Origin: Yponomeuta sedellus | Lineage: Eukaryota > Arthropoda > Insecta > Lepidoptera > Yponomeutidae | NCBI GenBank assembly: GCA_934045075.1 | Contig: OW203731.1 | Span: forward strand, 10,579,198 to 10,643,197 | DNA: 64,000 bases | Reading direction: 5' to 3' | Shown: positions 43,001-52,151 of the stretch, one piece after another | Layout of the letters: each line of letters begins with the position of its first letter | How positions within the stretch are numbered: position 1 is the stretch's first letter | Notes under the pieces: model-generated | Databases searched by the model: none | Seen by the model: the letters and a program-made list of their open reading frames with translations, nothing else | Told to the model about the DNA's origin: nothing | Position numbers and translations under genes: made by a program

Positions 43001-45128
43001 AAAAAGAAAGTAATGTAACTAATGCGCATTTAAAATATTGTCAAAGATGTAAAATTCGATTTTCTAGTGAATTTATTAGTGTATTAGTAAATTAATGTAT
43101 TAGTAAATTAATATTATTTTTGTGAAATAAAGTTACTTGTAATACAACTTTAATAGTAAAAGGTAACCAAAGGGAGCCACAATACTTTCTAGTTTCTACC
43201 AGTGACTCCAGTTCAGGAGTTTTCCTTCGTTTCGCACGACACTAACCTAATATTGAGACGCGCGATAGGAACTCGTCGTACATGCGTCGCTTTCGTATAG
43301 TGGAGCCCATGAGGATGCGGCGGTAGGAGTCGCGGTCGAGCCCCCACAGTTTAAGAGCGGTGCGCGCGCGCACAGTGGCGGCGCGCGGCGTGCCGTAGAT
43401 CAGCGCCAGCTCGCCGAAGCTGCCGCCCTCACCGATCGTCGTCACGTACTCGCCGTTTACGAGCACCTGTTTACAATGAATGTGAATTAAACGGTCATTG
43501 AAATAAATTACAGAGCCAAAAAGATTTTACATCTAAATCAGTAAATTATTTCCAAACAAGAAGAATCCTTCCCTAAGTACTTGAATTAATCAATCAGCCC
43601 ATACTTGTCCAATGCTGATCGTCTCTCCTCGACTAGAAAGAATCCTCATGCAGCAATCACACTCGGATCTGGTTGAGTACCTATGATTATGCACGCCAAC
43701 TCCAGGCTGCTCTGGACTTTGCGTTTCGTGGCGCTTGGTCTTCTGCCTCACTAGTTACTTATAGTTGGCACGATACCGGCCTCTATTCAATGTAGTTATA
43801 TGGGGCAATGGGGCAAAAACATAGCCCCAGTTCCTCATACAATAACATTGTAAATGACAACTGACAGCTGTTAATAGTATTTTAACAGATTGGTAGGATA
43901 ATATAAAAAATGCGGGGTAACAACAATATTCTACCTATCAATTTATTTATTGACCATTACTCTAAAGAAATATAAAGCTTGTAATTGTTGCTGTCATAAT
44001 CAAAATTCTGGTATATTTACTTGCCTCAACTTCTCCTGAGTCAATTATGTAAAAGTTGTCTCCTTCATCACCTTGCCGTATAACTGTCTCTCCCGGCAGG
44101 CATTGTACAGGGAACATGGCATCGAACATGTCAGCTCGCTCTGACTCATCCAAATGTGTAAATAGTACATTGGAAGCTATAGCTCTAGACAAAGCACCCA
44201 TTGTTTTGTAATCTTTTGGCACCACCTGAAAGGCACATATAAAGGTTTTAATTTTTGTTATACCAGCCTGAAGCTGATGTATAGGTATTGCTTTTGTGCA
44301 CTTGCTACTTATTTTATGAAGTCTCTTTTTAGAACAAATCACTGTGGGAGCATTATTCAGATCAAATCGAATTTACGTTCTGTTTGCTGAATGTCAATGT
44401 AAAATGGAAGCCACTGCCTTCGGGCCGTATTATAGTGGAGAAAAAGGCAGCGGGAAAAAACTCCACTCTGACATTTTACTGGTTCATTCACTTAAAAAAT
44501 ATGAAAGATAAATTAAGAAGGATTTAATTATATTCTAGACAGGTGTGGCAATATTTCTATCACATGATACATCTTGTTAGTGCCTATCCATCCTACATAT
44601 TACACAGTTTTGTTCACTATTTAATGTACCTTCTTTACATAACTGGTAGCATCCTCCTCGGTAACAGGCTCGGCGCTGATACCTCCGCGGCGCCGCGGCG
44701 GCTGACCGCCTGGCACGGGTAATGGGGACAGCTCGCCATCCGCTTCGCCTTCAGACGCGGCCGCTGCCGCTGCAGCGGCTTTCACTTGCTCCTGTCATTA
44801 ATAAGCATAGAAAAGTCATGCCACTATTTGTGTCTTGTGCTAAGTTGTGGTTTTTTTAAATGTTTGATGACGACAAACTTGTGTAAACATTACATTTATA
44901 TAATAGATCAGTTCATATGACCTAGCAGTTTATAATAGAGACGATTGCTAAGCTTACCCTCTCCAGTTTTTGGAAGTGTTGCCTTAAAAATGTAACTGGA
45001 TTTTCTGGTTTATTTACACAAAGTTGAACAATACACTCTTTCAATAAAAGCTGTATGTTGTGACTCTGAATGTAACTTTCACATTCATGTAAACACTGTT
45101 CCTCCTCCATTTCAACAATGTGTAACAT
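34010..45128 (-). CDS. Pka-R1: PKA type I regulatory subunit, 7 coding exons, 381 residues
   Basis: Exons, 5' to 3' on the minus strand: 44958-45128, 44630-44791, 44025-44225, 43247-43466, 42875-42997, 37745-37928, 34010-34094. All phases join to a single 1146-base frame, the same protein length as vertebrate RI-alpha. The order is a dimerisation/docking domain, a linker with the RRRGGIS inhibitor (pseudosubstrate) site, then two cyclic-nucleotide-binding domains with [16 protein letters not shown] and [16 protein letters not shown] cassettes. Gly in place of a phosphorylatable Ser/Thr in RRRGGIS marks type I. The protein holds the PKA catalytic subunit inactive until cAMP binds. Intron 3 has a GC donor. 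The last two introns (5.0 and 3.7 kb) are full of repeats. All key residues look intact. Confidence 0.96.
34656..35873. repeat. 609-bp direct tandem duplication containing a SINE-like repeat
   Basis: 34656-35264 and 35265-35873 are nearly identical copies offset by 609 bases. Each holds a lepidopteran-type retroposon body (CTTCGCAAGGCACGTAAAGC, CCTCCACCAACCCGGACTTG, GTGCCCAAGCAGTGGGGACA) with a (GAAC)n tail. The copies share the same 103- and 63-codon open frames, which are not genes. It lies in the last PKA-RI intron. Confidence 0.9.
35930..36120. repeat. Common lepidopteran 'accgacttcaa..aggagg' repeat
   Basis: Begins ACCGACTTCAATAAAGAAGG, followed by AGGTCCGTCC. I recall this as a widespread moth/butterfly interspersed repeat; the edges are approximate. 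Confidence 0.45.
36600..37304 (-). pseudogene. mariner transposase relic
   Basis: ATG at 37304 opens [18 protein letters not shown], then [13 protein letters not shown] (linker) and [19 protein letters not shown], the two helix-turn-helix parts of mariner (close to the Hsmar1/SETMAR group). After an in-frame stop near 36990 the reading continues as [16 protein letters not shown] and RIVTCE, where the first catalytic Asp and its surroundings are damaged. Then [20 protein letters not shown] and [20 protein letters not shown] appear in another frame. The C-terminal third, with the last catalytic residue, is absent. It lies in the last PKA-RI intron and has been dead for some time. Confidence 0.82.
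37745..37928 (-). CDS. Pka-R1: PKA-RI coding exon 6: phosphate-binding cassette B
   Basis: [20 protein letters not shown] (Gly/Ser-rich insert), then [20 protein letters not shown] and [11 protein letters not shown]. Strikingly GC-rich. Donor GTGACT. An overlapping 111-codon open frame on the same strand is not coding. Confidence 0.94.
39606..39668. repeat. Hairpin: AATAGCCGCGTACTGACT arms
   Basis: AATAGCCGCGTACTGACT at 39606 pairs perfectly with AGTCAGTACGCGGCTATT ending near 39667; the loop is ~27 bases. Probably a small foldback element. Confidence 0.75.
40069..41060. repeat. Interleaved direct repeats (two units, two copies each)
   Basis: Unit 1 (CATTTCTTATACTCGGAAAG..) occurs at 40069-40210 and 40422-40590. 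Unit 2 (GCTAAGATTT.AATATTAAAA..) occurs at 40260-40385 and 40958-41065. The order 1-2-1-2 implies an old segmental duplication of a ~350-bp block followed by insertions, one being the inverted-repeat element at 40775-40915. Confidence 0.75.
40775..40915. repeat. ~140-bp inverted-repeat MITE
   Basis: ACACTAACAAGCTGTTAATC on the left pairs with GATTAACTCCTTGTTAGTGT on the right, with few mismatches and a short centre. It sits between copies of the direct repeats. Confidence 0.65.
42240..42360. repeat. Lepidopteran 'tttcgcatttataatatta' repeat end
   Basis: The phrase CTTTCGCATTTATAATATTA with upstream CGCTCCAGCCATTCAGACGT is familiar from many moth and butterfly genomes. From memory only. Confidence 0.45.
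42799..42836. repeat. (CAGT)n microsatellite
   Basis: About nine perfect CAGT units, 40 bases from PKA-RI exon 5. Confidence 0.95.
42875..42997 (-). CDS. Pka-R1: PKA-RI coding exon 5: start of cAMP domain B
   Basis: [16 protein letters not shown] and [13 protein letters not shown]. 123 bases, phase 1 to phase 1, with donor GTTTGA, weak but in frame. Confidence 0.93.
43247..43466 (-). CDS. Pka-R1: PKA-RI coding exon 4: phosphate-binding cassette A
   Basis: [20 protein letters not shown], then the [10 protein letters not shown] cassette with the conserved Glu and Arg, and [18 protein letters not shown]. Ends in phase 1 at GTTAGT. Confidence 0.95.
44025..44225 (-). CDS. Pka-R1: PKA-RI coding exon 3: start of cAMP domain A, GC donor
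   Basis: 67 codons, [16 protein letters not shown] to [10 protein letters not shown]. The frame requires splicing at GAG|GCAAGT, a GC-AG intron with otherwise ideal donor context; the nearest GT four bases on would shift the frame. Confidence 0.93.
44630..44791 (-). CDS. Pka-R1: PKA-RI coding exon 2: linker and inhibitor site
   Basis: 54 codons: an Ala-rich run, an acidic Pro-rich linker, then [18 protein letters not shown] with the pseudosubstrate RRGGI. GC-rich compared with the introns. Donor GTACAT. Confidence 0.94.
44958..45128 (-). CDS. Pka-R1: PKA-RI coding exon 1: dimerisation/docking domain
   Basis: 57 codons from ATG 45126-45128. [20 protein letters not shown] and [17 protein letters not shown] match the RI docking helices. 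A second Met seven codons in (MEEEQ) is an alternative start. Donor GTAAGC. Confidence 0.93.
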
Positions 45129-45216
45129 TGATAGGAAAACTTAGAAACATGTAAAATGTGTCGTAATTTCGATGGAATAGTAAATCTTTGCAAAATTATA
45201 TTTTCGTCTCTATTAG
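45129..45216 (-). promoter_or_regulatory. PKA-RI 5' flank/5' UTR, cut off by a LINE insertion
   Basis: Only 88 bases lie between the PKA-RI ATG and the target duplication of a 5.2-kb LINE. No splice acceptor is obvious. Either transcription starts here, or upstream exons lie beyond 50.5 kb, or the LINE sequence now supplies the leader. Position is seen; function is inferred. Confidence 0.4.
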
Positions 45217-45228
45217 CGAAAATTCATC

Positions 45229-45289
45229 TTTTTTTTTTATTTTTTTATTGGTTTTATTTACGGCCCTGGATTCGAGTCCTTTTGAGCCT
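45229..45289 (-). mobile_element. 61-bp 5'-truncated LINE tail copy
   Basis: A repeat of the LINE 3' end (CGGCCCTGGATTCGAGTCCT with an A-rich tail on the minus strand). It lies between two copies of the target duplication CGAAAATTCATC (45217-45228 and 45290-45301). Confidence 0.8.
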
Positions 45290-45460
45290 CGAAAATTCAT
45301 CTTTTTTTTTTTTTTTTTTTAATAAAGGGTTTTACGGCCCTGGATCCGTGTCCTTTTGAGCCTTGAGTATTGTATTAGTTTTTTATAGTATTAGTTTTCA
45401 GATAAGAGCACTTATCACTTCCGTATCACTTCACTATAATGTTCAGTTTTTCCAGTCACT

Positions 45461-48400
45461 TTAAATTTTTATTCCACTGTTCATAATGAATTTATATAAG
45501 GGGGCGAAAAAGGTAGGATTGCTAAGTAGATTTGGAAGAAGAGTTGGTGTAGGGACACCCGTTTCGCAGCTGATTGTGTCAAGTTCCGTGATAAGTATTA
45601 ATCTGTGCAATTTAAATTCTTGACAGTTGAGCACGAGATGGTTTAGGTCGGCGTTTTCAGTTCCACAGTAAATGCAGTTCGAATCTTGGGCTAGGCTGAG
45701 TCTATAAAGGTGAGCTTGGGTTTGGCAGTGGCCGAATCTCATTCTGTTTAGGGTGGTTATGTATTTCCGGCAGTTTATGTCTTTTTTCCGATGGTACCAA
45801 GGTTGGGCGGGCGGGCTTCCTTGGATGTCTCTATACCAGCTTCCTTTCTCTTTACTGATCTCATTCCAGTAGTTGCACCATATTGCTTTCAGATTCTCAT
45901 TCAGATGAACATGGAGATCAGTAAATGGCAATTTGAGGTCTGTAGAGTGATCCTCGTCAGGGTCCAGATTTGCAGCTCGATCGACGACTTCATTTCCAGT
46001 GATACCCCGGTGAGCAGGTACCCACATTAACTTAACTACCTTACCACTAACTAACAAACTATTTAACAAATTCTTTATATTATAGATGAGATAATTTACA
46101 TTATAACGAAGGCAGTTACCTTCTAAAGCTAATAATACACTGAGTGAGTCAGTAAATATAATTATATTACAAGTATCAACATTTTGAACGTAAATTAAAG
46201 CTTGATGGATAGCATAAGCTTCGGCGGTAAAAATGCTACATCTAGTGTCAATTTTAAAACATTTAGTTTTCTTTAACTGAGGGTCAAAAAATGCTGAGTT
46301 TACCCTATCAACTGTTTTAGAGCCATCAGTATAGATGGAATACAGATGATTATTTTCCAGGAAAGCAAGTAAATCTTGTTGGTTCGTAATGCATGGTTTA
46401 TGTACAAAATTATTTTTCAATAGAATATCGAGATCCATCCTATAGAGGGGCCACAAATTATCCTGATGCAAATTTTTTGTTAAATCATTCAAATGTAAAA
46501 CTATTCTTAATAAGGTTGGTATGTTACCATTTAATATCTGATTAAAATTTGCATAAGGAGCCACTGAATTGCCCAATTCAGTGGCATGCATTGGTAAAAT
46601 GTGATCTAAGACAACTCTATTATTTTTAGTTAACATTTTCAAACAGAACCTTTCAGCTAGCTGTAGACGTCTAAGATGTAAAGGGGGAATGCAAGCCTCA
46701 CATTGCATTGCATTAATTGGAGTAGAGCACATAGCCCCTGTAATAATTCTCAAAGCTTTATTCTGAATAACTTCTAATTTCTTCAGCAAAGCAAGGCTTG
46801 CCCCCATATAAGCAATTGAGCTATAATCGAAATGGCTGCGCATAATGCTCTTATATAACATAGATAATATTTTTGGGTCAGACCCCCAATGTACTCCTGC
46901 CAGAGACCGAAGTATATTAAGGGCTTTGGAGGCGTTTTTGATGATATAATTTATGTGAGATTCAAATGTTAGCCTATGATCCAGCAATATACCAAGAAAC
47001 TTCTTTTCTTTCAACCAAGGTATAGGGAGATTATTGTATTCTACCAAACTATTACAAGGAGAAAGCCTTTTGGAGAAAAGCATAGCTCCACTCTTTAATG
47101 GATTTATAACCAATTTGAGCTTATTAAAATAATAATTATGCACTTGAGAGAGGGCTAAATTTAAATTATTTACAGCTATATTTACATCCTTATGTACAGA
47201 GTATATTAACAAATCATCTGCATACTGCAGGAATTGAACTCCAGTCTGGGTCAGATATTTATTTATCTGAGATGTATAAATATTGTACAATAAAGGGGAT
47301 ATGGTTGCTCCTTGCATAGTACCTTTAAAAACTTGTCCTGGTCCGTGTAGTATGTTGTTAAATTTAACATACATAGTCCTATCATAAAGAAAATGAAATA
47401 TCCATTTACAGACATGTCCTGGCATACCAATCTCTGATAAAATTCCTGCCAATACAGATGGATCAACATTATCAAAAGCTCCCTGTACATCAAGAAATGC
47501 ACATACGGTGGCTGATTGGCTGTGAAAGGAATTCCTGATGTCAGAGATGAGTGAAGTAAAGCTCTCTGTAGCACTACGACCCTTCCTGAAGCCGAATTGC
47601 TGCTCTGGTAAGATTTTATTCTGCTCTACGTAATGGTCTAATCTGGTTTTAAGCATAAACTCAAACAATTTACCTACACATGAGGATAAAGAAATTGGTC
47701 TATATGAATTAAAGTCATCACTAGACTTGTCTGGTTTCAATATAGGAATAACGCATTGTGTTTTCCAAGCTTCAGGAATGGACTGAGTCATCCACAATAC
47801 ATTGTACATTTCCAATAACGATTTTTGGGCATCAACATGCATGTTCCTAATAAGCTTGTAAGGAATGTCATCTAATCCTGGGGTTGTATCTTTTCTATAT
47901 TTGATAGCAAATGTGAATTCTGCAAAGGAAAATGGTTCTGAAAGATGAGCACAATTACTATTCCCTGTGTTATTAAAGATTTCATTTAATGAGTTTATGT
48001 CTATGTTTTTTTCAGGAGGAGACGGTGGAGCATATTTATCAATGAAGGCTGGAATCCATTCGTCGTTTTTGGGCATTTTGGGTAATGTTACACGTTTGAA
48101 TCTTTTGATGTAATTCCAAATAGTGCTTATAGGTGTATACCTGTTAAAAGATTCAACTAATTTAGTCCATCCGTATTTCTTCTTTTCTTTTAATAATCTT
48201 TTTTTAAAAGCATTTAATTTTTTATATTCAATGTAACTCGACATATTACCATTACTTCTATACATATTTAGAGCTTCTTTACTTTTATTAACAGCATCTG
48301 AGCATTCATTGTCCCACCAAGGAACAGGCTTTTTAATGACAATGCTATTAGTTTTCCTTAGCTTTGGAATAGTGACATCTTTAATCTGATTAAGTTCTTC

Positions 48401-49222
48401 GCAAAAATCATTGTAAGTTTTGACTGGGTTACTACTGTCTATATTAAATTGCCCTAATATTCTCTCTGTTTCAGATGCATAAGCCTGCCAATCTGCTTTA
48501 TTATAAAGATATCGATCAGCGGAATTACCAATATCGTATTTATGAATTGTGGTGTGAATTGTTATAACTGTTGGAAAATGATAGCTGCCCATCGCATCAT
48601 CATGAACTGTCCACTCGCAAAGAGGAGCAACAGAAGGACTGACAGAAGAAATATCAATTGCAGAAGGCATTTTAGAAGGACTACCTACAGTGGTAGGAAA
48701 ACCAGTGTTTAATATACATAGATCATACTCATCGAGTGTGTTATAGATCTCATTACCGCGAGAGTTAGACCTCAAACACCCAAAAGCGACGTGATGGGCG
48801 TTGAGATCGCCCGAAAAAAGCATTGGTTTCGGTAACATATTCAAAATCTGTTTGAGTCTTCTGCACTGAAATCTACGGTTATCATTAGGAGGCGGTATAT
48901 AACTACAGAGAATTGATAAATTACCAGCATTGGTTTGTAAGATTATTGCAGCAGAATGCATAAAATTGTAAAAAGGAACAGAGACAGTAGAGAATTTCAA
49001 ATTGGATTTAACTAAAATTGCTACACCTCCTCGTCCATCTTTCCCGTCTTGTCGAATTATATTGTAATTAGGAATATTAAAAGTGCTATTGTTCCTAAGC
49101 CAAGTCTCATTTAAAAGACAAACGTCTACATCATTATTTAATAAAAATGAAATTAATAATGGCTTCTTGTTAATAACTCCTTCTACATTAAACTGTACTA
49201 TTGTAATAAATGATTTATCCAT
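45461..49222 (-). CDS. LINE ORF2: endonuclease-RT-RNase H, 1253 codons
   Basis: APE-type endonuclease at residues ~1-230 (QFNVEGV, NETWLRN, GRGGVAILV, SGDLNAHH); the SDH-like box near its end is atypical. RT ~430-750 has KPDKSSDDFNSYRPISLSS, FLDVQGAFDNV and the active site QYADDLLIYS near residue 667. RNase H ~960-1090 has YTDGSKT, TAEAYAIHQAL, FTDSLS and WVPAHRGITGNEVVDRAA. A C-terminal CCHC-like CIYCGTENADLNHLVLNC lies near 1190. The start ATG lies in ATGGATAA, overlapping the ORF1 stop by 8 bases, so ORF2 is probably made by termination-reinitiation. No stops or frameshifts are seen. Confidence 0.93.
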   Translation of the reverse strand: MDKSFITIVQFNVEGVINKKPLLISFLLNNDVDVCLLNETWLRNNSTFNIPNYNIIRQDGKDGRGGVAILVKSNLKFSTVSVPFYNFMHSAAIILQTNAGNLSILCSYIPPPNDNRRFQCRRLKQILNMLPKPMLFSGDLNAHHVAFGCLRSNSRGNEIYNTLDEYDLCILNTGFPTTVGSPSKMPSAIDISSVSPSVAPLCEWTVHDDAMGSYHFPTVITIHTTIHKYDIGNSADRYLYNKADWQAYASETERILGQFNIDSSNPVKTYNDFCEELNQIKDVTIPKLRKTNSIVIKKPVPWWDNECSDAVNKSKEALNMYRSNGNMSSYIEYKKLNAFKKRLLKEKKKYGWTKLVESFNRYTPISTIWNYIKRFKRVTLPKMPKNDEWIPAFIDKYAPPSPPEKNIDINSLNEIFNNTGNSNCAHLSEPFSFAEFTFAIKYRKDTTPGLDDIPYKLIRNMHVDAQKSLLEMYNVLWMTQSIPEAWKTQCVIPILKPDKSSDDFNSYRPISLSSCVGKLFEFMLKTRLDHYVEQNKILPEQQFGFRKGRSATESFTSLISDIRNSFHSQSATVCAFLDVQGAFDNVDPSVLAGILSEIGMPGHVCKWIFHFLYDRTMYVKFNNILHGPGQVFKGTMQGATISPLLYNIYTSQINKYLTQTGVQFLQYADDLLIYSVHKDVNIAVNNLNLALSQVHNYYFNKLKLVINPLKSGAMLFSKRLSPCNSLVEYNNLPIPWLKEKKFLGILLDHRLTFESHINYIIKNASKALNILRSLAGVHWGSDPKILSMLYKSIMRSHFDYSSIAYMGASLALLKKLEVIQNKALRIITGAMCSTPINAMQCEACIPPLHLRRLQLAERFCLKMLTKNNRVVLDHILPMHATELGNSVAPYANFNQILNGNIPTLLRIVLHLNDLTKNLHQDNLWPLYRMDLDILLKNNFVHKPCITNQQDLLAFLENNHLYSIYTDGSKTVDRVNSAFFDPQLKKTKCFKIDTRCSIFTAEAYAIHQALIYVQNVDTCNIIIFTDSLSVLLALEGNCLRYNVNYLIYNIKNLLNSLLVSGKVVKLMWVPAHRGITGNEVVDRAANLDPDEDHSTDLKLPFTDLHVHLNENLKAIWCNYWNEISKEKGSWYRDIQGSPPAQPWYHRKKDINCRKYITTLNRMRFGHCQTQAHLYRLSLAQDSNCIYCGTENADLNHLVLNCQEFKLHRLILITELDTISCETGVPTPTLLPNLLSNPTFFAPLYKFIMNSGIKI

Positions 49223-50381
49223 TATTCTGTAGTGATTTAATCAACACTTCCTGCACAATGGAAGCATTGATTTTGGGCAAATTACCATTCGCCAATGTTA
49301 CCAAAGCTCCTACCAAACCATTTAAGATGAAGTCGCTCTTGACTATTTCTTTGACTAAATTTGAATTTGAGATCACAAGTTGTGGAGGTTCTGTTACTAT
49401 GGGTTTTGTGGGAGCCCTAGCAATCATTGGCGAAGGCTTGGCTTTCAGTGGAGGGAAGTTCGAGTTGTAGTTTTTGACAATATTGTCTTGTTTTTTGGCT
49501 GAAGCAGCAATTTTTGCATAGTTAGTCCTATTAACATGTTCTTCTAACTTGTTTTTTTTAACTGGACAGTCTCTGGAAATTGCCAAGTGAGGCCCTTGGC
49601 AGTTGATACATTTCAATTCATCCTCTTTGTCGCATTTTGTGAAGTGGTGCTCACCAGAGCAGATAGAGCACTTCTGCAGTCCTTTACAGAACTTCGCTCC
49701 ATGGTTAAATCTGAAGCACTTAAAGCACTGCAGAAGTGGTGCTCTGTACTCATTGACCTTAAATCTATACAGATCTAGGTATACATACTCCGGTAGTGTC
49801 TGTGACAAGAAAGTCACAGACACTGAACTGTACGGAACAATTTCTCCGTTGACCTTGCGGGTAAAGCGCCTTACGCCTACAATTTCAAATTCTGCTGCAA
49901 GTTTCTTAAACAGTTCTTCATTCGTGATACTTGTTGGAACGAAGCGAAGGACCCCAATAGTCTCTACAGACCTCGCGGGAATATAGGCTCTAAAGCCCTG
50001 TTTCTTCAGCAGTTCGTCATTCGTCAGGAAGTTGTTCGCATTGGAAGCTTGTCCAAAGCACACACCAATTTTATTAGCATTGATGCGCTTGATGCCCACC
50101 ACGCCCTTGACGTCATTTTTGAAGATCGTGTTTAGCTGGTCAGGGTTTTTATTACCAATTCTGCCATTTTCGGATTCAACAAAGACAATGAATTCATCGC
50201 TCACCAAATTTTCCGCGTACAGCCGCCTGTAACCTGGTTTCAGATATGGCTTGAATCCATCATCCTGCTGCTGCTCGCCGTGATGTTCGCGTCCATGGTC
50301 CTCAGTTCGCCCCCTCTTTAATTTGGGAGGAGGTTCATCCTCGGAAAGCCCAGGGGGCTTTGCCCCCGGGCGATCTTTCAT
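49215..50381 (-). CDS. LINE ORF1: Gag-like RNA-binding protein, 388 codons
   Basis: A basic, low-complexity N-terminus is followed by a folded middle part and then three CCHC fingers from about residue 218: CFKCFRFNHGAKFC, CSICSGEHHFTKC and CINCQGPHLAISRDC. This is the usual nucleic-acid chaperone protein of I/Jockey-type LINEs, which coats the RNA for target-primed reverse transcription. The start is the first ATG after the 5' UTR. It ends inside the ORF2 start. Confidence 0.9.
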   Translation of the reverse strand: MKDRPGAKPPGLSEDEPPPKLKRGRTEDHGREHHGEQQQDDGFKPYLKPGYRRLYAENLVSDEFIVFVESENGRIGNKNPDQLNTIFKNDVKGVVGIKRINANKIGVCFGQASNANNFLTNDELLKKQGFRAYIPARSVETIGVLRFVPTSITNEELFKKLAAEFEIVGVRRFTRKVNGEIVPYSSVSVTFLSQTLPEYVYLDLYRFKVNEYRAPLLQCFKCFRFNHGAKFCKGLQKCSICSGEHHFTKCDKEDELKCINCQGPHLAISRDCPVKKNKLEEHVNRTNYAKIAASAKKQDNIVKNYNSNFPPLKAKPSPMIARAPTKPIVTEPPQLVISNSNLVKEIVKSDFILNGLVGALVTLANGNLPKINASIVQEVLIKSLQNNG

Positions 50382-50732
50382 CTCGCCGAACCTAACGACG
50401 ATGTTTTAAATACTTTTAGCGTAAGTTTATCGAGTTTTAACAATTTTCAGAAATATTTTTGAAAAATTTTCAAAAAACGCGCCTATCCTCTTCAAAAGCC
50501 CGCCAAAAAAAAACCGAAAATTCATCAGCTTGAGAGCACAGATTAATTAACCACTAGTGATTTATTTTCTCTGTGAGACTAACACGGATGTAAAAAAAAG
50601 ACGGATGCCATCTCGCATTGAAAGGGTGTGAAGCAACCCAAGTCCAACACTTTCGTGTGCATACACGAGCTTACTCACACAGATACACCAAGTCGGTCAC
50701 TCTGCCAAAATTACGCTGCGGGCAGCTCAGCG

Positions 50733-52018
50733 CAGCGTTGCCAGAAGGTTACTTTTGTAACCTTTTAGGTGATTTTTAACTAAGTCAGGTTACTTTGAGG
50801 TTACATGACACAAAAGGTTACTTTTGGTTACTTTTATGTGAAGGATTTTTTTTTACTTATTTTGAAAAAACGGAACGCAAAGATCTTTTGCTTTTTGGCA
50901 GCATTGTTTCGTTTCTTCGTTCATTCATAATATTCAACTCACTCCTCAGAATAACTCACTCACTTACTCCCTCTTTGTCTCTCTCTATCTCTCTTTGTTT
51001 TGGTCTGCTTGCTCCATCCAGTCCGCGTAGCATGCCACGCTCGAAAAATGCCCATCTTTATGCAAAAATGACAATTTCTCTGTCGAGCCCGAAATGTCTC
51101 GACGCTAACAAGGTTACGGCGACCGAGATGGAGTCGACCGAAACTTTTCTCAACTGGGTAACATGGCGCCATTGCCGAGATGATTTCGGCGGATTTAGAC
51201 ACTAATTTTGACATATAGGACCGAGATATGTCTGGATACGAGATATGAAGACAAAGCCTCGAGAGCACGGTTTTGACAGGAAAAATATATTTTTTTTAAT
51301 CATCTCTGTGTTTTTGCTGTATTATAATGTCTTTTTGATTTTAGTTTTAAAATCCGATCACAGGACTCTGCTTAGTATTGACATAACATCAGCACTTACC
51401 TATAGCTACTAAAAGAAGCAATGCAACAATGCGATAACATATGAGCCTTCAAAATTGATGCTAGAAACTAAAGTTAAATATCGATGAAATTATATGAAGA
51501 CAAAGGTTTAATTTATTGATTACTTTATTTTCTTGTTCGCGCGACCAGATACCTAACAATTAAAATTCTATTGTCCCGGGCACTGCAGCGTCTAGTGGTT
51601 ACTTTACCCATCTATCTACTCGTAGTGTAGATGACAGTGCCACTAGATGCTGTATAAATCATCTAGAATAGATGCAAAGGCCTTAGTTAATAAATTAGTA
51701 ATCTAACAGGTTAAAGCAAGTATTGAAACTGACGGCTGAATTTAGTAGTTTTATGTATGACATGACATATTTAAGGAGCACGGGAAAGCAAGCGAAGCTA
51801 TAGAAAAAAATTAAACAAAAAATGTAGGTAAACCGACTTAGCATGTAGGTACAATGTAGATAAAAGGTACGATAAAATACTGAAATTGGCATGTGAGTAT
51901 TGACAAGTTTTAGGTATGTTTTAGTACCTTTTTTATTGGTGAGGTGACTTTTTACACCAAAAGGTTACTTTTTTGCCTATTACCGGTGACTTTTCACAAG
52001 GCGTGTCTGGCAACACTG
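50733..52018. mobile_element. 1.29-kb hAT-like non-autonomous element
   Basis: Ends are CAGCGTTGCCAGA and the reverse complement of CAGTGTTGCCAGA, the CAG..CTG pattern of hAT elements. Subterminal copies of AGGTTACTTT recur near both ends. The adjoining GCTCAGCG and CTCAGCAG resemble a diverged 8-bp duplication. No transposase. Confidence 0.6.
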
Positions 52019-52074
52019 CTCAGCAGTCTGTGTTGCCAGTAAGTCTTGTTTGACACAAAAGAAAATTTTAAGAA

Positions 52075-52151
52075 ATGCCGTCTTGTGTGGTACGGTGGTG
52101 TAAGCACTTCTCGAAAAAATGCAATAAGTCTCATGGGAGCACCTACCATGC
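52075..52151 (+). CDS. THAP zinc-finger first exon, family B, left copy (partial)
   Basis: A 77-base exon from ATG 52075. MPSCVVRWCKHFSKKC carries the C-x4-C half of a THAP finger and ends HGSTYHA in phase 2. The donor reads GTATGA; the sister copy at 57353 has the better GTATGT. No second exon is visible nearby. Confidence 0.6.

Larger units (their letters stand above)
45302..50514 (-). mobile_element. Complete non-LTR retrotransposon of the RNase-H-bearing I-like group
   Basis: 5.2 kb with two intact ORFs, a short 5' UTR (50382-50514) and a poly-A tail. The target duplication CGAAAATTCATC is at 45290-45301 and 50515-50526. Having EN, RT and RNase H in ORF2 and three CCHC fingers in ORF1 places it near the I superfamily; the exact clade is not determined. 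Both frames being intact suggests a young, possibly active copy. Confidence 0.9.
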
